The notes beneath the pieces are model-generated. The model worked only from the letters and a program-made list of their open reading frames with translations, did no database searches and had not been told where the DNA came from. From the NCBI GenBank assembly GCA_965644295.1, contig CBFFRP010000346.1:1-64000 (forward strand): DNA of 64,000 nucleotides. The letters run 5' to 3'. The translations under genes were made by a program, and so were the position numbers. Below, piece after piece: positions 1-10,349 of this stretch. This stretch comes from Paraphysomonas bandaiensis (taxonomy: Eukaryota; Chrysophyceae). The first letter of the stretch is position 1, and every line of letters begins with the position of its first letter.

Positions 1-753
1 GCAGCCGACGTAAAATCTCTGGCCTCTACGGTCTTCGACGATTGCACGACTTATTGACAGGTTATCCAACCTCCTGTTATAATGAGCAGACAGCAATATA
101 TAGTGATATAATAGCCCACACTTATCATGGACCTCGAGGTCAATGAATAATTTCAGCGGGGTGTTATTAGGATCACTCATAAATGGTTTGTGAACAAAAC
201 ATTGCTCACACCCTGCTAACGTAACAGAGAGTGACTCTGACGAAGATTTGAAGAGTGCAACGAATGTAGATAGGTAATCTACGGCGGCCACGTCACCGTT
301 TCCGTCTGCTGTAGCAGCATTAGCAACCACATCAGTTGCTTCAGCAACTACATCAGTAGTATCAGTAACTACATCAGTTGCATCGGCAACTACATCAGTT
401 GCAACATCAGCCACATCAGTTGCATCGGGAACTACATCAGCTGCAACATCAGCCACATCAGTTGCATCGGGAACTACATCATTTGCATCGGCAACTACAT
501 CAGCTGCAACATCAGCCCCATGAGTGGCATCAGCAACAGAATCAGTTGCATCAGCAATCACATCATAGGGGACAACCTGAGAATCTTCATCAAAAAGTCC
601 ACGCACTTCTTCCTTGTCTACTGTGTGACACGGTTCACACAATAACTTTAGAGCCGAACATCCCTTCTCTGCGATTATAAATTGTGACCCACATCGTGAG
701 CACTGATCAAAATCATCAGTGTCACTAGTAGAAGAATCTGAGTCACAGCTCAT
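1..753 (-). CDS. Partial Cys-pair / Asp-Val-Ala repeat protein, cut by window edge
   Basis: An uninterrupted minus-strand frame of 251 codons begins with ATG at 753 and is still open at base 1, so the C-terminus lies outside the window. An in-frame stop sits just upstream of the ATG (755-757). Two Cys pairs, C18-x2-C21 and C39-x2-C42, suggest a small zinc-binding module. Residues about 64-150 are imperfect repeats built on DATDVVA and DVA units, encoded by 33-42 bp DNA repeats at 301-560. A third pair, C182-x2-C185, follows, then a non-repetitive tail. I do not recognise the family. It is divergent from the transposase-like gene at 1923-4808 and could belong to the same mobile element, which is inference. 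A host nuclear protein is the alternative. Confidence 0.6.
   Translation of the reverse strand, partial: MSCDSDSSTSDTDDFDQCSRCGSQFIIAEKGCSALKLLCEPCHTVDKEEVRGLFDEDSQVVPYDVIADATDSVADATHGADVAADVVADANDVVPDATDVADVAADVVPDATDVADVATDVVADATDVVTDTTDVVAEATDVVANAATADGNGDVAAVDYLSTFVALFKSSSESLSVTLAGCEQCFVHKPFMSDPNNTPLKLFIDLEVHDKCGLLYHYILLSAHYNRRLDNLSISRAIVEDRRGQRFYVGC
301..560. repeat. Short tandem repeats coding for the Asp/Val/Ala tract
   Basis: Imperfect repeats built on 'acatcagttgcatcgg' and 'aacatcagccacatcag' blocks; one 42-bp unit occurs twice almost exactly around 411-495. Unit lengths are multiples of three, so expansion keeps the minus-strand frame open. Confidence 0.85.
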
Positions 754-1230
754 AGTTTACTATATTAATATTATATGGTCAATGCCAAATATATATTAAT
801 ATAGTAATATGGTCAACGTTGTGTGTATATGTATATATATAATGGTGTGTTAAGTTATGCATATATATTATGGTCATGATGTGCGTGTTGTAAGCACTGC
901 TCGTGCAGTGTGGTTGCGGTGTTGTGTGATGCACACCGCGTCCTCACCACACACTCATGACGCGTGTTCGATTCTCTTGTGGGGTGCTTTTGGTCAAATT
1001 CAAATTTTTTTTGTACGTGTTTTTCTATATGTTATGCTGCGCTTGATCTGTGGGGTGATCTGAGAGCATATTTGAAAATGCACTTCACTCACAATCATTC
1101 ATATCATTATTATCACACACACTACCACACTAACACAACACAGTAGCTCACAACACTAATAAGTTCTTCGAAGGTAATCACATTGTTCTTGTAAATCTCT
1201 GTATGCGCTGTACTGCCTCTCAACACCATA
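754..1230. other. Non-coding stretch between two divergent genes
   Basis: AT-rich DNA with a repeated 'tatattaatat...tatggtcaa' motif near 760-815. No convincing gene. It is the left half of the intergenic region between the edge gene and the transposase-like gene. Confidence 0.5.
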
Positions 1231-1885
1231 GTGTATGTTACGCTTTGCCCTGGCTCATAATCTGCTCCGTATGGTTCAGCATGTGCATGTGATGGCATCT
1301 GGTTCATACTTGTATATGTATGACTGTATATAGCGAATTAGAAATGCATCTAGCAGAGTGTGAGTCATTCTTTTGCCCCTGCACAAACTCTGCAACCGGC
1401 AGCTGAACGGGGTTTCACTGCAGGATGTAGCTTGTGCTGAGCGATGGCAATGAATGTTCACTTGTATAATAGTGTATGTTACGCTTTGCCCTGGCACATA
1501 TTCTGCTCCATATGGCCATATGGTTCAGCATGTGCATGTGATGGCATCGGTTTCATACCGTATATGTATGGCAGTATAGCTAGAAAAGCATGTATTTTTG
1601 TACGTGATGTGATTCATTTTTTTGCCCCTGCACAAACTCTGCAACCGGCAGCTGAACGGAGATTCACTGCAGGATGTAGCTTGTGCTGAGCGATGGCATT
1701 AAAAGTTTCACCTGTATATAAGTGTATGTTACGCTTTGCCCTGGCACATATTCTGCTCCATATGGCCATATGGTTCAGCATGTGCATGTGATGGCATCGG
1801 TTTCATACCGTGTATGTATGGCAGTATAGCTAGAAAAGCATGTATTTTTGCACGTGGTGTGATTCACTTTTTTGCCCCTGCACGA
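1231..1885. repeat. Three tandem repeats of about 241-250 bp
   Basis: The block starting 'gtgtatgttacgctttgcc' occurs at 1231, 1472 and 1722. Each copy continues through a shared 'cagcatgtgcatgtgatggcat'-type segment and 'ttttgcccctgcac'. Copies 2 and 3 are closer to each other than to copy 1, and copy 3 loses similarity near 1883. The array lies immediately upstream of the transposase-like gene, and its 'catgtgcatgtga' core reappears in that gene's first exon near 1989. Confidence 0.88.
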
Positions 1886-1922
1886 ATAATTCCTTACTTC
1901 TTGTATATATTATTATGTAGTT

Positions 1923-4808
1923 ATGAAAGAACCGTTAGCCCTCTTAAATACATACAGCTCTTCTTGCTGCTGTATCATGTGCATGATGACATGTGCATGT
2001 GACGGTTGCTACTTGTATCGCAACCGCGATCCAAGTGCAGCTTTGATAGCCAACCGGCTGCGCATAGTCTGTCTGGGAGAAATCCGTCGCCTCAATCGGG
2101 ACGAGAAGAGGCTATACCTGCTTAACAAATTCCGCACCTTCCAGGTAAATTTAAATGTTGATTCAATATACATATTTCAATATTCAATAGTAATATCTCG
2201 TTTGTATTTAATAGGTGCGGGTCACGAAGTACAAGAAGTATAAGTTTAGCATTGTGGTGGGGGAGGGGGATAATATGCACCTAGTGTGCCGTATGGGGTT
2301 CTGTTGTGCGTATGCGGTGTCCCATTGGTACGTGGACAACTTAATTTGTCGACTAAAACGAAGGGACATGAACTCTCTGACCGAGTTATCTACTAGCCCC
2401 CGGGCTATCCTATGTGAAGTATCGGACAAAAAGCTCATTGGGTTTGCGTCCAGATTTGGTATAAACTTAAATGTGGAACAGTTGGGTGCCCTCCGAATGT
2501 CAGATTCCGAACAGTCCGCTGTGTGTGCTGCGTGGATGACCTACTATTTTTCACTGGTGGGTGATCAAGTCCCCGACTCTGACTCGGAGATTCACCTCGA
2601 GCCCATTCCTAAGAAGAATGTGTACTCGGAGTACCGCTTTGACATGGAACAGATTAGTGAGATACCACTTCAGCTTCAGACATTCCTGCAGATATGGAAG
2701 AAGATTTTCTCGTACGTCAAGGTTCGGAAATATAAGCAGAGTTGTGGGCATTGCAATACTTGTGCCATGCTTTCGGATAAGCGTCGCCAGTTCAGAGATC
2801 GAAGGGGGCGGGAGGAGATTACGAATCTTTACGCCCTACACCGTCTAAGTACTATGCAGGAACGCCGTCGGTACTACTCCAGACGACTTGAAGCACAGCT
2901 CCCCCCACAGTTAGTACTGTCCACCATTTCAGATGGTATGCAGCAAAATCATTGTATGCTTCCCTGGTTTGGACATAATAAGATGCCTGCCATCCACATC
3001 AAACAACACTTACAGGGTGTGTTGATGCATGGCAAAAATATGACAATATACAGGACTTTTGCCAATGTTGGTGGTGGTGCCAACCTTGCCATACATACAT
3101 GGCTATTAAGTCTGGATGAGCTACACCAGAAGGGAGAGTTGCCAAAGGTCCTCTATCATCAGATTGATGGTGGTTCAGAGAATGCTAACAAGGAAATGTA
3201 TGCCATTTGTGAGCTGCTAGTAGCTTCCGGGCTTGTCGACAAGGTTGTCTTAACAAGACTTCCTGTCGGGCATACGCATGAAGACATTGATGCAAACTTT
3301 GCCCTTATATGGAGAATGCTGCGTGATGAATACATCTGTACTCCCTCGGAATTTTCTACTCTGATTTATAGAGCATTGAAGAAGAAAGTTGAAGTTTCAG
3401 TGATAGACTTATTTGTCCTACCTGATTATTGCAAGATTTTGGAAGGGTGCATTGATGTAGATATCGGCCGCTTCGCAAAGGAGGAGTGGACCCAACTGCA
3501 GTTCACGTTTGAGAGGGTGGTCACTCCTGCCGAGTTGACTGAACATCCTCTTGGCGTGAAGACATCATATCGGGCATATGCCTCAGAGGAATACATCGAA
3601 ATTGTCGAGGACACTGACCAGCAGTCTCTCTGTGGCCTCGTTGCTCAACTTTGTGAAGTGGAGAGTTATCCTCTCCCTAGTGAAAAGCCCTTGAACTTCT
3701 TGAAGAATCTTCCAAGCGGTGACTTTTCCCCAGCCCCCTTCATAGCTGGATCTTTTGAGTTAACTTCAGCTCTGTGCAAGAAAATGATAGAACAATATTC
3801 AACGCATAAGCCGAAGGTGGCCGAGGAATGGAAAGAGTGGCTGGATATTTCTCCCAAGAGTAATAGTGCTCAAGATTTTGTCACCGAAATTGGTGGAATA
3901 TTTATTCCACTAAGAGATGTCCTATTCAGTGGGACTGGAGTGTCCGATTTTGAAGTGGAATGCAGACATAGAGGAGTACGCGGAGGGCTATATGGATCCC
4001 ATGCAGACGGAATTAGGAGGGTCAAGGCTACGGCTTGTGTTCTACACAACGAGAACAAAACTTCCGGCGCAAGGAAGATACCCCCACGAGTTGTCGTCCG
4101 GAATTGTGATGGTTCTACACCCACCGATATGGTCGGAGTCTTGCCCAATGTATACCCCGGCAGAGAAGAGCAGCGTGCGGCGAGGAAGAAGACAAATGTT
4201 GAAAGAAAAGAAGCACGTGCAAAGAAGGCGAGGCTTGATGCCAGGAGGAGGGAGGAAGGCTGGGATTGTGGTGATATAATCGTCAATGACTCAGACGATA
4301 GTAATCAATCTGGTATGTTATTGTGTTGTAGATATTATATTATTATGCCATGTTTATATCTGTACAATATCAGGACAAGAGGTGGAGTCATCATCGTCTG
4401 ATGACGATGGTAACCCCTCTATCACGTATTCTCCTGGGGACGAAATTGTTACTGTGACTAGGATGCGTGGTATTGTCCATGCTGTCAATGATGATGGTAC
4501 CTATCATCTTGTTTACAAAAGCAAGAAGAGATGTGGTGCCACCAGGGAGGATAAGTCAGTGCGCTCCAAATACTTCTCGCTTGCATCTGGTATACTTTAT
4601 ATATATGCTTGTTTGTGTACTGTACCTAATATTGAATATAGCCCACCAGGATAAGCCTCATAATATTCCCTCCAGTAAAAGAGACAATATTCCGAGGTGG
4701 AGATATATCCAGGAACCCACTAAGGAGTGGGTAGACACAGGTGCAGTTGATTCTGCTTCTATTATTACTGGTAAACGTACCAGAAGTTCAGTTGATTATC
4801 GCTTGTAA
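1923..4808 (+). CDS. DUF7869-type transposase-like protein, four exons
   Basis: Exons 1923-2144, 2215-4312, 4374-4589 and 4642-4808 join in frame through GT-AG introns of 70, 61 and 52 bp to give about 900 residues. The first exon supplies CxCxxC (MTCACDGC) and a helical segment. The main exon carries a further Cys cluster (CGHCNTC) and the family's acidic motifs QIDGGSEN and LPVGHTHEDID, which in DUF7869 proteins look like an RNase H-fold transposase core (family knowledge plus inference). A Lys/Arg-rich linker and an acidic Ser-rich stretch precede a C-terminal region with a chromo/Tudor-like look (GDEIVTVTRMRGIVHAVN). No frame break is seen. The start is uncertain: an upstream exon may exist, because 1923 is only the first in-frame ATG. 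It may be an active element or a domesticated gene. Confidence 0.72.
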
Positions 4809-4810
4809 GT

Positions 4811-4850
4811 ATAGATAGCACTTTGTAATATATATAATAGTGCTATCTAT
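4811..4850. terminator. Hairpin just after the transposase-like gene
   Basis: Twelve-base arms atagatagcact (4811-4822) and agtgctatctat (4839-4850) flank a 16-base AT loop and begin two bases after the stop codon. It could be a 3'-end signal or an element end; the sequence does not decide. Confidence 0.45.
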
Positions 4851-5027
4851 AGTATGCATGTATTAACCGTTACATTAACCGTTACATTCTCACTTTTTGG
4901 ACCTGTAACTAATATAAAACTTATTAAATGTCTCCAAAAACATGTTCTCTTTACACCTACTACATTACTTATTGCAAAACATATAAAAAACACAACTTAA
5001 ATCGACATTTTCAAAATTTCACCAGGT

Positions 5028-6800
5028 TTAGAGCGCTTCTCCAGGTTTGTTCATCACATCAACTTCATATTCATTCAATATTGATTGAAATATGCTTGCA
5101 TCCGGCCACAACTGTCGGTTAGCTTTCAGAAACAACAGCATATTAAGTGTAGTAGGATGCATACGTTTGCGCAACACTGATATAATCAGTTTTGCTGCGC
5201 TGAACAGGCGTTCACACGTATTGGAAGTACATACTACATGACTCGTGCACCTGTACTTAGATATTTCAACTTTTCGCTTCTTAAGTTTTTGAGCTGATTG
5301 AAGAATTTTTTCCGCATAGCCAACTTCAGCTTCATCATCCTCTGTATTGTTGCAATAATCACTGTCTGAACGGAGATATATTCTAACAGCATCTTTCTCA
5401 GATCTTGTCAAGTCCAATTCTTCGCCTGCTTGGAGTTTTGCAATTCCATTCTCGAAATTCGGATCATTAACAATGGGACTGTTTTTCTGTAAAGCAGATA
5501 GTGGATACTTTGGCCTAAAGTCCCTCAATAAGCCATCAAATATGTTCCGGCATTCATAAAGATTCACTTGACTTGATCCTCCAGTTTGAAGCAATTTCGA
5601 GACGCTTTCAAACTTCCTCAGGTCGTCTACAAGGGCGATTATTTCGGTATTCTGTCGAGGAGTAGGAATCATATCAGTAACTGCAAGCGGTAAGTCTTCA
5701 ATTTTTAATACATGATCTTTTATACGCATCCACTTTACGAGAACCTGAAACATAGAAGACCATCTTGTGACATTTACCCTTTCTGGTAGCAGACTGGTTT
5801 GGCCACGTAGCAATGCAGCATTCTTAATCTGCTTCAACTTCCCCATTAGTAGGTCTACTTTGCGAATACGAGGCCTAATGCCTTCGTCAGATCTTGTCAC
5901 ATCTCCTTGGTTATTCCTCTTCTCTTTGCTGCCAATGAGTTCATTGACAGCGAGATTTAGTCGGTGAGATGCACATCCAACTAGGGGTACACCTAATATA
6001 TATTATAACATTCGACAATTTCACACAAGTAATACGGTGTTACCAGAATCAGTAGCCAATTTTCTGTTTGTAGCACAGTTATCTCCAAGATAAAACTCAA
6101 CAATGTCGCAAACATTGTCAGCGTTAACCTCAACTCCAAATTTATTGAGAACTTCTAAGATAGTATCAAACCAATCCGCAGCAGTGAATCCGTAGAATTT
6201 CTCTTCATCAGGTAGATCTTCATCGAAAACAGTGTTGTCATCAATATCCTCTTGCACATTACAAGACAACAATAACAAATTCGGAGTATTGGTTCGGTCG
6301 CAAAAGGTTGCAAATATTGCACTGTAGTGGTGGGAGTCCGACGTCCAACCGTCCATGACTAGACCAAATGTTGGTGGTAATATATCTTTAATCATATCAC
6401 GTAGCTTCAGTTCCAACAGTCTCATATATTTTTTCAGTGTTTTTGTAGTTATCTTACCCAAAGAAGTCTTATTTCTAGTTAATTTCTTCTCACAGAAATT
6501 TAATGGAAGATTTTCCTCGACAATCCACTCCACCCACTCATAAATTGTTTTCGCCTTGTCTGAAGGCTGCAGAACAAAAGCATCCATGGGACCATTGGTG
6601 CAGACAGCCCGTAAATACCTCTTCAATGTCTCCTCCCACACATCATGAGAGAAAGTGTGATCCTTTAGATTGTTGTATCCATTCCGAATATTCTGTTGTC
6701 GTTTACGTCCGCAGATTTTACACTCGTGTTTGTTCGGGACACCTTCGACCGGACTCCAAAAACAGCGGTAAATGTCCCTACTCTTGTATGCACTCATCAT
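5028..6800 (-). CDS. hAT superfamily transposase with BED-type zinc finger
   Basis: Exons 6800-6044 and 5992-5028 on the minus strand are joined by a 51-bp GT-AG intron (phase 1), giving about 573 residues with no break. The N-terminus has a BED finger (CKIC then HTFSH). The body shows hAT signatures in order: LVMDGWTSD, FYLGDNCATNRKL, then GCASHRLNLAVNEL directly across the splice junction. The C-terminal dimerisation domain is clear (SNTCERLFSAAK, RKRMHPTTLNMLLFLK). hAT enzymes cut and paste DNA and leave 8-bp target duplications (family knowledge). The last residues differ from the related decayed copy near 15.5 kb, which continues into an acidic tail, so this copy's 3' end seems replaced. 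The element may be immobile although the protein looks intact. Confidence 0.9.
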
Positions 6801-6964
6801 TCAGTTGTCTCTTCTTGTCACTATAGGATATATATACTATATTAAGAGAAGTACTGTACATACATGTGGAGAGGTGTAGAGTGCTGTTTGAGCTGGCGAT
6901 ACATAAAAAATAGAAAATAACATCAAAAATAGGCTTTTTTTCTTATTTTCCGGATATTTGTATA

Positions 6965-7177
6965 CAGAGGCGTATATTTTGCACCATACAGTTGAGGATC
7001 TTCTCTTATATGACTATCATAATATTGATTGCAATATATTGCAATAGTATTGTGAGCTCTATTAACAGAAACACTATTGATGGAATATTTGACCAGTCCA
7101 CCAATCAATATATTTTACAATATATTGCAATATATTGTACAATATATTGCAATACAATATATTGTTCCCTATCCCTG
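6965..7177 (-). mobile_element. 5' terminal region of the hAT element, with terminal inverted repeat
   Basis: Subterminal 'caatatattg' motifs repeat here and the block ends at 7177 with 'ttccctatccctg', nearly the same as the terminal repeat of the decayed hAT copy at 15261-16079. Bases 6965-7015 are the reverse complement of about 15410-15458. This marks the promoter-side end of the hAT at 5028-6800. No matching end was found left of 5028. Confidence 0.75.
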
Positions 7178-7185
7178 GAGACTTA

Positions 7186-7948
7186 GAACAAAGTGGTGTG
7201 ATATGACCAGATATTGGCTTGTGCACAATTTTCTAGGGCAAGAAGTATATATCGATGTAACAAATGTTTCTAACAGTCCGCATAATATTAAGGTGGTATA
7301 CGCAAGAATTATGTGGAGTGATAGAACATGTAAATGGTACACTAGTTTCTTTTAGAGAGAGAATTCCAGAATACTAGAAAGCTGGACATTGTACTAATGT
7401 AGAGACCATTTCAAGAAAACAAGTAGGGTTGAAAATGAATTCTAGCATAACCAATTCTAAGGGTTTGTCTTCTTGTAAAAAGCACCACTCCTCATGCAAA
7501 AATGAGAACGCAGTCACCCAAACACTCAATATTAATAAACAAAGAGGAAACAGCCTACTTCACCTAAATGAAATTTCAAATAAGGCACATACTCTTTTCA
7601 AAACAGACATAAAATCAAAAGCCACCCTTGACGTCAGTATACTATCTATTACACGTTATACACAATAGTCATTAATTGAGTATATTGGGGAATCTTCAAT
7701 GTGTTCATTGTATGGCCTTATTCCCCATACATCCGTTTTGCGTAGTACCTTTACGGACACCCACCTCTTCACATCTACAAGTACACAACACCATTTAGTG
7801 GCTTTAGACTCAAAACATACTACAAAGATTACACCGTACATTGTAAAGAGCCAGTTTTGCTACTTTGCTGCATCGATGGAAAAGACTGAGATGTTACTGT
7901 GGCTTTTGTACTACAGTGATCCACATAATCTGTAGTTATGTCAAATTC
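7186..7948. other. No supported gene
   Basis: Several short open frames (79 and 78 codons on the plus strand) lack homology, domains or convincing splice partners. No repeat shared with the rest of the window was noticed. Confidence 0.4.
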
Positions 7949-8269
7949 TCAGCGTAGGACGATATTACAACACGGTTTACTACAACCTGTACAGCCTGAC
8001 TCATCTGTTTCATATTCCAAATAGCTGCTATAATCGACAACGTCTTTAGGCTCAACATAGGGATAGTGCAGAGGAACTTCTATTGAAGGAATATGACTAA
8101 CTTCAGCTGTAGTCGTCGTGACACTCTTATCGCTCGTAAGCGACAGTTCAATCACTTTATTTATTACTACAGATGCATCATCATTATATGCGTATACTTC
8201 ATTGGAGGCACATACGATGGACTTTTTGATACTAGAATCGTGCTTACAACAAATGGAAGCGCAAAACAT
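7949..8269 (-). CDS. Hypothetical 106-residue ORF
   Basis: Open frame with an N-terminal Cys cluster (CASICCKH) and C-terminal Cys motif (CTGCSKPCC), separated by a Thr/Val/Ser-rich and acidic middle. No signal peptide or membrane segment is evident and no family is recognised. The paired Cys pattern is the only argument for it being real; it may be chance. Confidence 0.2.
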   Translation of the reverse strand: MFCASICCKHDSSIKKSIVCASNEVYAYNDDASVVINKVIELSLTSDKSVTTTTAEVSHIPSIEVPLHYPYVEPKDVVDYSSYLEYETDESGCTGCSKPCCNIVLR

Positions 8270-8614
8270 TTCAACTGATTACGGCACACGCTGTGTAGCA
8301 ATACATAATACTATACCACAGGCGTTAAATATCCTTCACGTGTTACATGTTACAAAATGAAAAGGAGAATCACGCATCTATCCTGATAGGTGCTCTGCTG
8401 TGTGTTATAATGAAGCAAATGGTGTGTTGAAAAGTGGTACTACGAACAAACTATCATATGTTTTTTTGTCGACGAATCAAAATGCTCTGTGAGAATATGA
8501 AGGTATATTACTGGGCTAGGCGTTGACTATGTATTGTATACATTTGATTAAAATTTATACACCCAGCAGGAATGAACAGTTAAAATAAGAGTCGATGTAG
8601 TCAGGAACGAACCC

Positions 8615-8875
8615 ATGCTACAGCAAAATTTTATAGTCGCTCTGCTCATGGTATTTGCCGGGGTGCTGCTGTTTAAACTGAACATTGTTAGCACTATGAT
8701 TTTACTGCTTGTGTTGTATGTTGCAGTACAAATAGTGGCGAAGTACGCGACTGATGCAATTCGTAATGGTATGTTGTTCAGAGTAGTTTCATTATTATAA
8801 TGGTTGGATATTTCAGATCCCAATTGGCACATTGTTGATGGAATTAAGAATTTAGACGCAAGAACGAATATGTAA
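8615..8875 (+). CDS. Possible small membrane protein, two exons
   Basis: Exon 8615-8768 and exon 8817-8875 join in phase 1 through a 48-bp GTATGT...TTTCAG intron, giving about 70 residues. The first 50 are almost entirely hydrophobic (two closely spaced segments, FIVALLMVFAGVLLF and TMILLLVLYVAVQIV). The second exon adds a short polar tail beginning DPNWHIVDG. A proper intron restoring an open frame favours a gene; the short length and unknown family argue for caution. Confidence 0.45.
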
Positions 8876-9904
8876 TTACTTGATCTCCATGTTATCTAAC
8901 TGGGGATAACCGGGGACAATTACCATTAATAGCTGTGTAATATATTACATGTATAATATTGCTTTGCATAATACATATGTTCGTGATTTTTAGAATTCTT
9001 CTAATTTTTGTAGGGCCCATTCATTGATCTAACTTTTTACTGGATTTACGCAGTATATACGCGACACAAGAATTCATGGTTACAATAAACGTCGCATACC
9101 ATTATGTAATTTGTTCGACGCATGGGATCTGCCCATTGCTGAGAGTATTCATTGTACTCTCATAAGGAGTTGGCAGATAACCTTCCCGTCAGAACAGCGA
9201 GGTAGAAGGTAGGAAAATAGCGGTGTTATATGAAGTCAGGACGTCAGGACTGACGAATACTATATTTCGATAGTATTTCTAATTTGAATAGTGGTGATAC
9301 TATTGCAACGATGCTTTATGCGTCAACAATACACAATGCACAGGGAGACATTGCTGTATTTGATGTGCTTTAAACTACGAAATGTCAAGCCCCTTCATTC
9401 TTAAGTTAGATCAGTATAATCACCTGTAAGGTATAACATGGCTATCAGACAATCACTTCAATAGGAAGTAAGAGTGAATTCGAAAGGTATCTCGATTAGT
9501 GGTTACCTTTACCGTGCTACAAGTTGTTTAAGAATGGAGTGACTCTAAACTCTAATATGCAATATGCTAGTATGATCCCTTTTCAGTCATTCACAAATCT
9601 TCACGAAATTGACCTTTCAAAATATCAGTTACTGGTCTAAGTAGATTCTCCGATCAATCTTGCCCTGATTTGGTGCAGAAGCACCTAGTCGTTTCACGGT
9701 TTGGGTCACGTCGTGCTAATCAGGATTGTTGCCAATTAGCCAACAAGAGGCTTGGTGCAACTGCAATGTTTCAACTTCATTATCATATTTATGTAAGAAT
9801 TTCTATTCCTCGCAGTTGCTATTCCCTCAGTATCATTCTGTGGTAGGGGCAAACTACCTCTGAAATTCTTTGAGTGAGTTAATCTAGTACAATTGTCTTT
9901 CGCT
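8876..9904. other. Gene-poor DNA
   Basis: No open frame, repeat or RNA gene that I can support. Base composition is like the surrounding intergenic DNA. Confidence 0.4.
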
Positions 9905-10172
9905 TGTGCAGATACTATTGATTTTAAACAATACTTTGTTTTTTTATTTGATTGCTCAATGCTAATCACGGAGTACCTTTCCACTAACAGCAAACAAGCT
10001 GCAAATAGCTCTAAATTCAAGTCATATTAGGTTTTCAACATCATGAAGATAAGCTATAATTTAACCTACGGATAAATCGTCCCTTGTCCAAACTTTAAAA
10101 CTTGAACGCTCCGCCCTCGTTTTCAAAATTGAGCGCGGGACGATATAGCCTTCTCATTGCCCGTGGTTTAAT
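9905..10172 (-). repeat. Dispersed TTAA-flanked repeat, copy A (inverted)
   Basis: A hairpin core at 10061-10171, bounded by TTAA on both sides, has inverted ends built on TTAACC...ATAA...TCGTCCC. Its left flank down to about 9905 is the reverse complement of the right flank of copies B and C, including 'aagataagctataat' and a run related to 'tgctaatcac'. See copies at 23106 and 38352. Confidence 0.8.
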
Positions 10173-10349
10173 ATTACTATATACAATATACTTACTTAAC
10201 CAGAGTAGAACACCTTGAGACAATTTGTCGTTTCACAAAAAAGACCATATTAATTGCTGACAACTTTATACACATTATTGTATTGCATTACACGTATCTC
10301 AACATTTAAACTAAGACTGTATATATCGTAACTCTTAAACTCACACTGT

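Noticed and set aside
378-680. Plus-strand 100-codon His/Gln-rich frame
   Set aside because: It is the antisense shadow of the repeat tract in the minus-strand gene at 1-753; repeat DNA stays open in several frames.
1444-2002. Plus-strand frames across the tandem repeats
   Set aside because: They only mirror repeat structure and contain several in-frame stops between units; the real gene's frame begins at or near 1923.
6923-7186. Short tyrosine/isoleucine-rich frames over the 'caatatattg' repeats
   Set aside because: They are produced by hAT subterminal repeats and are not genes.
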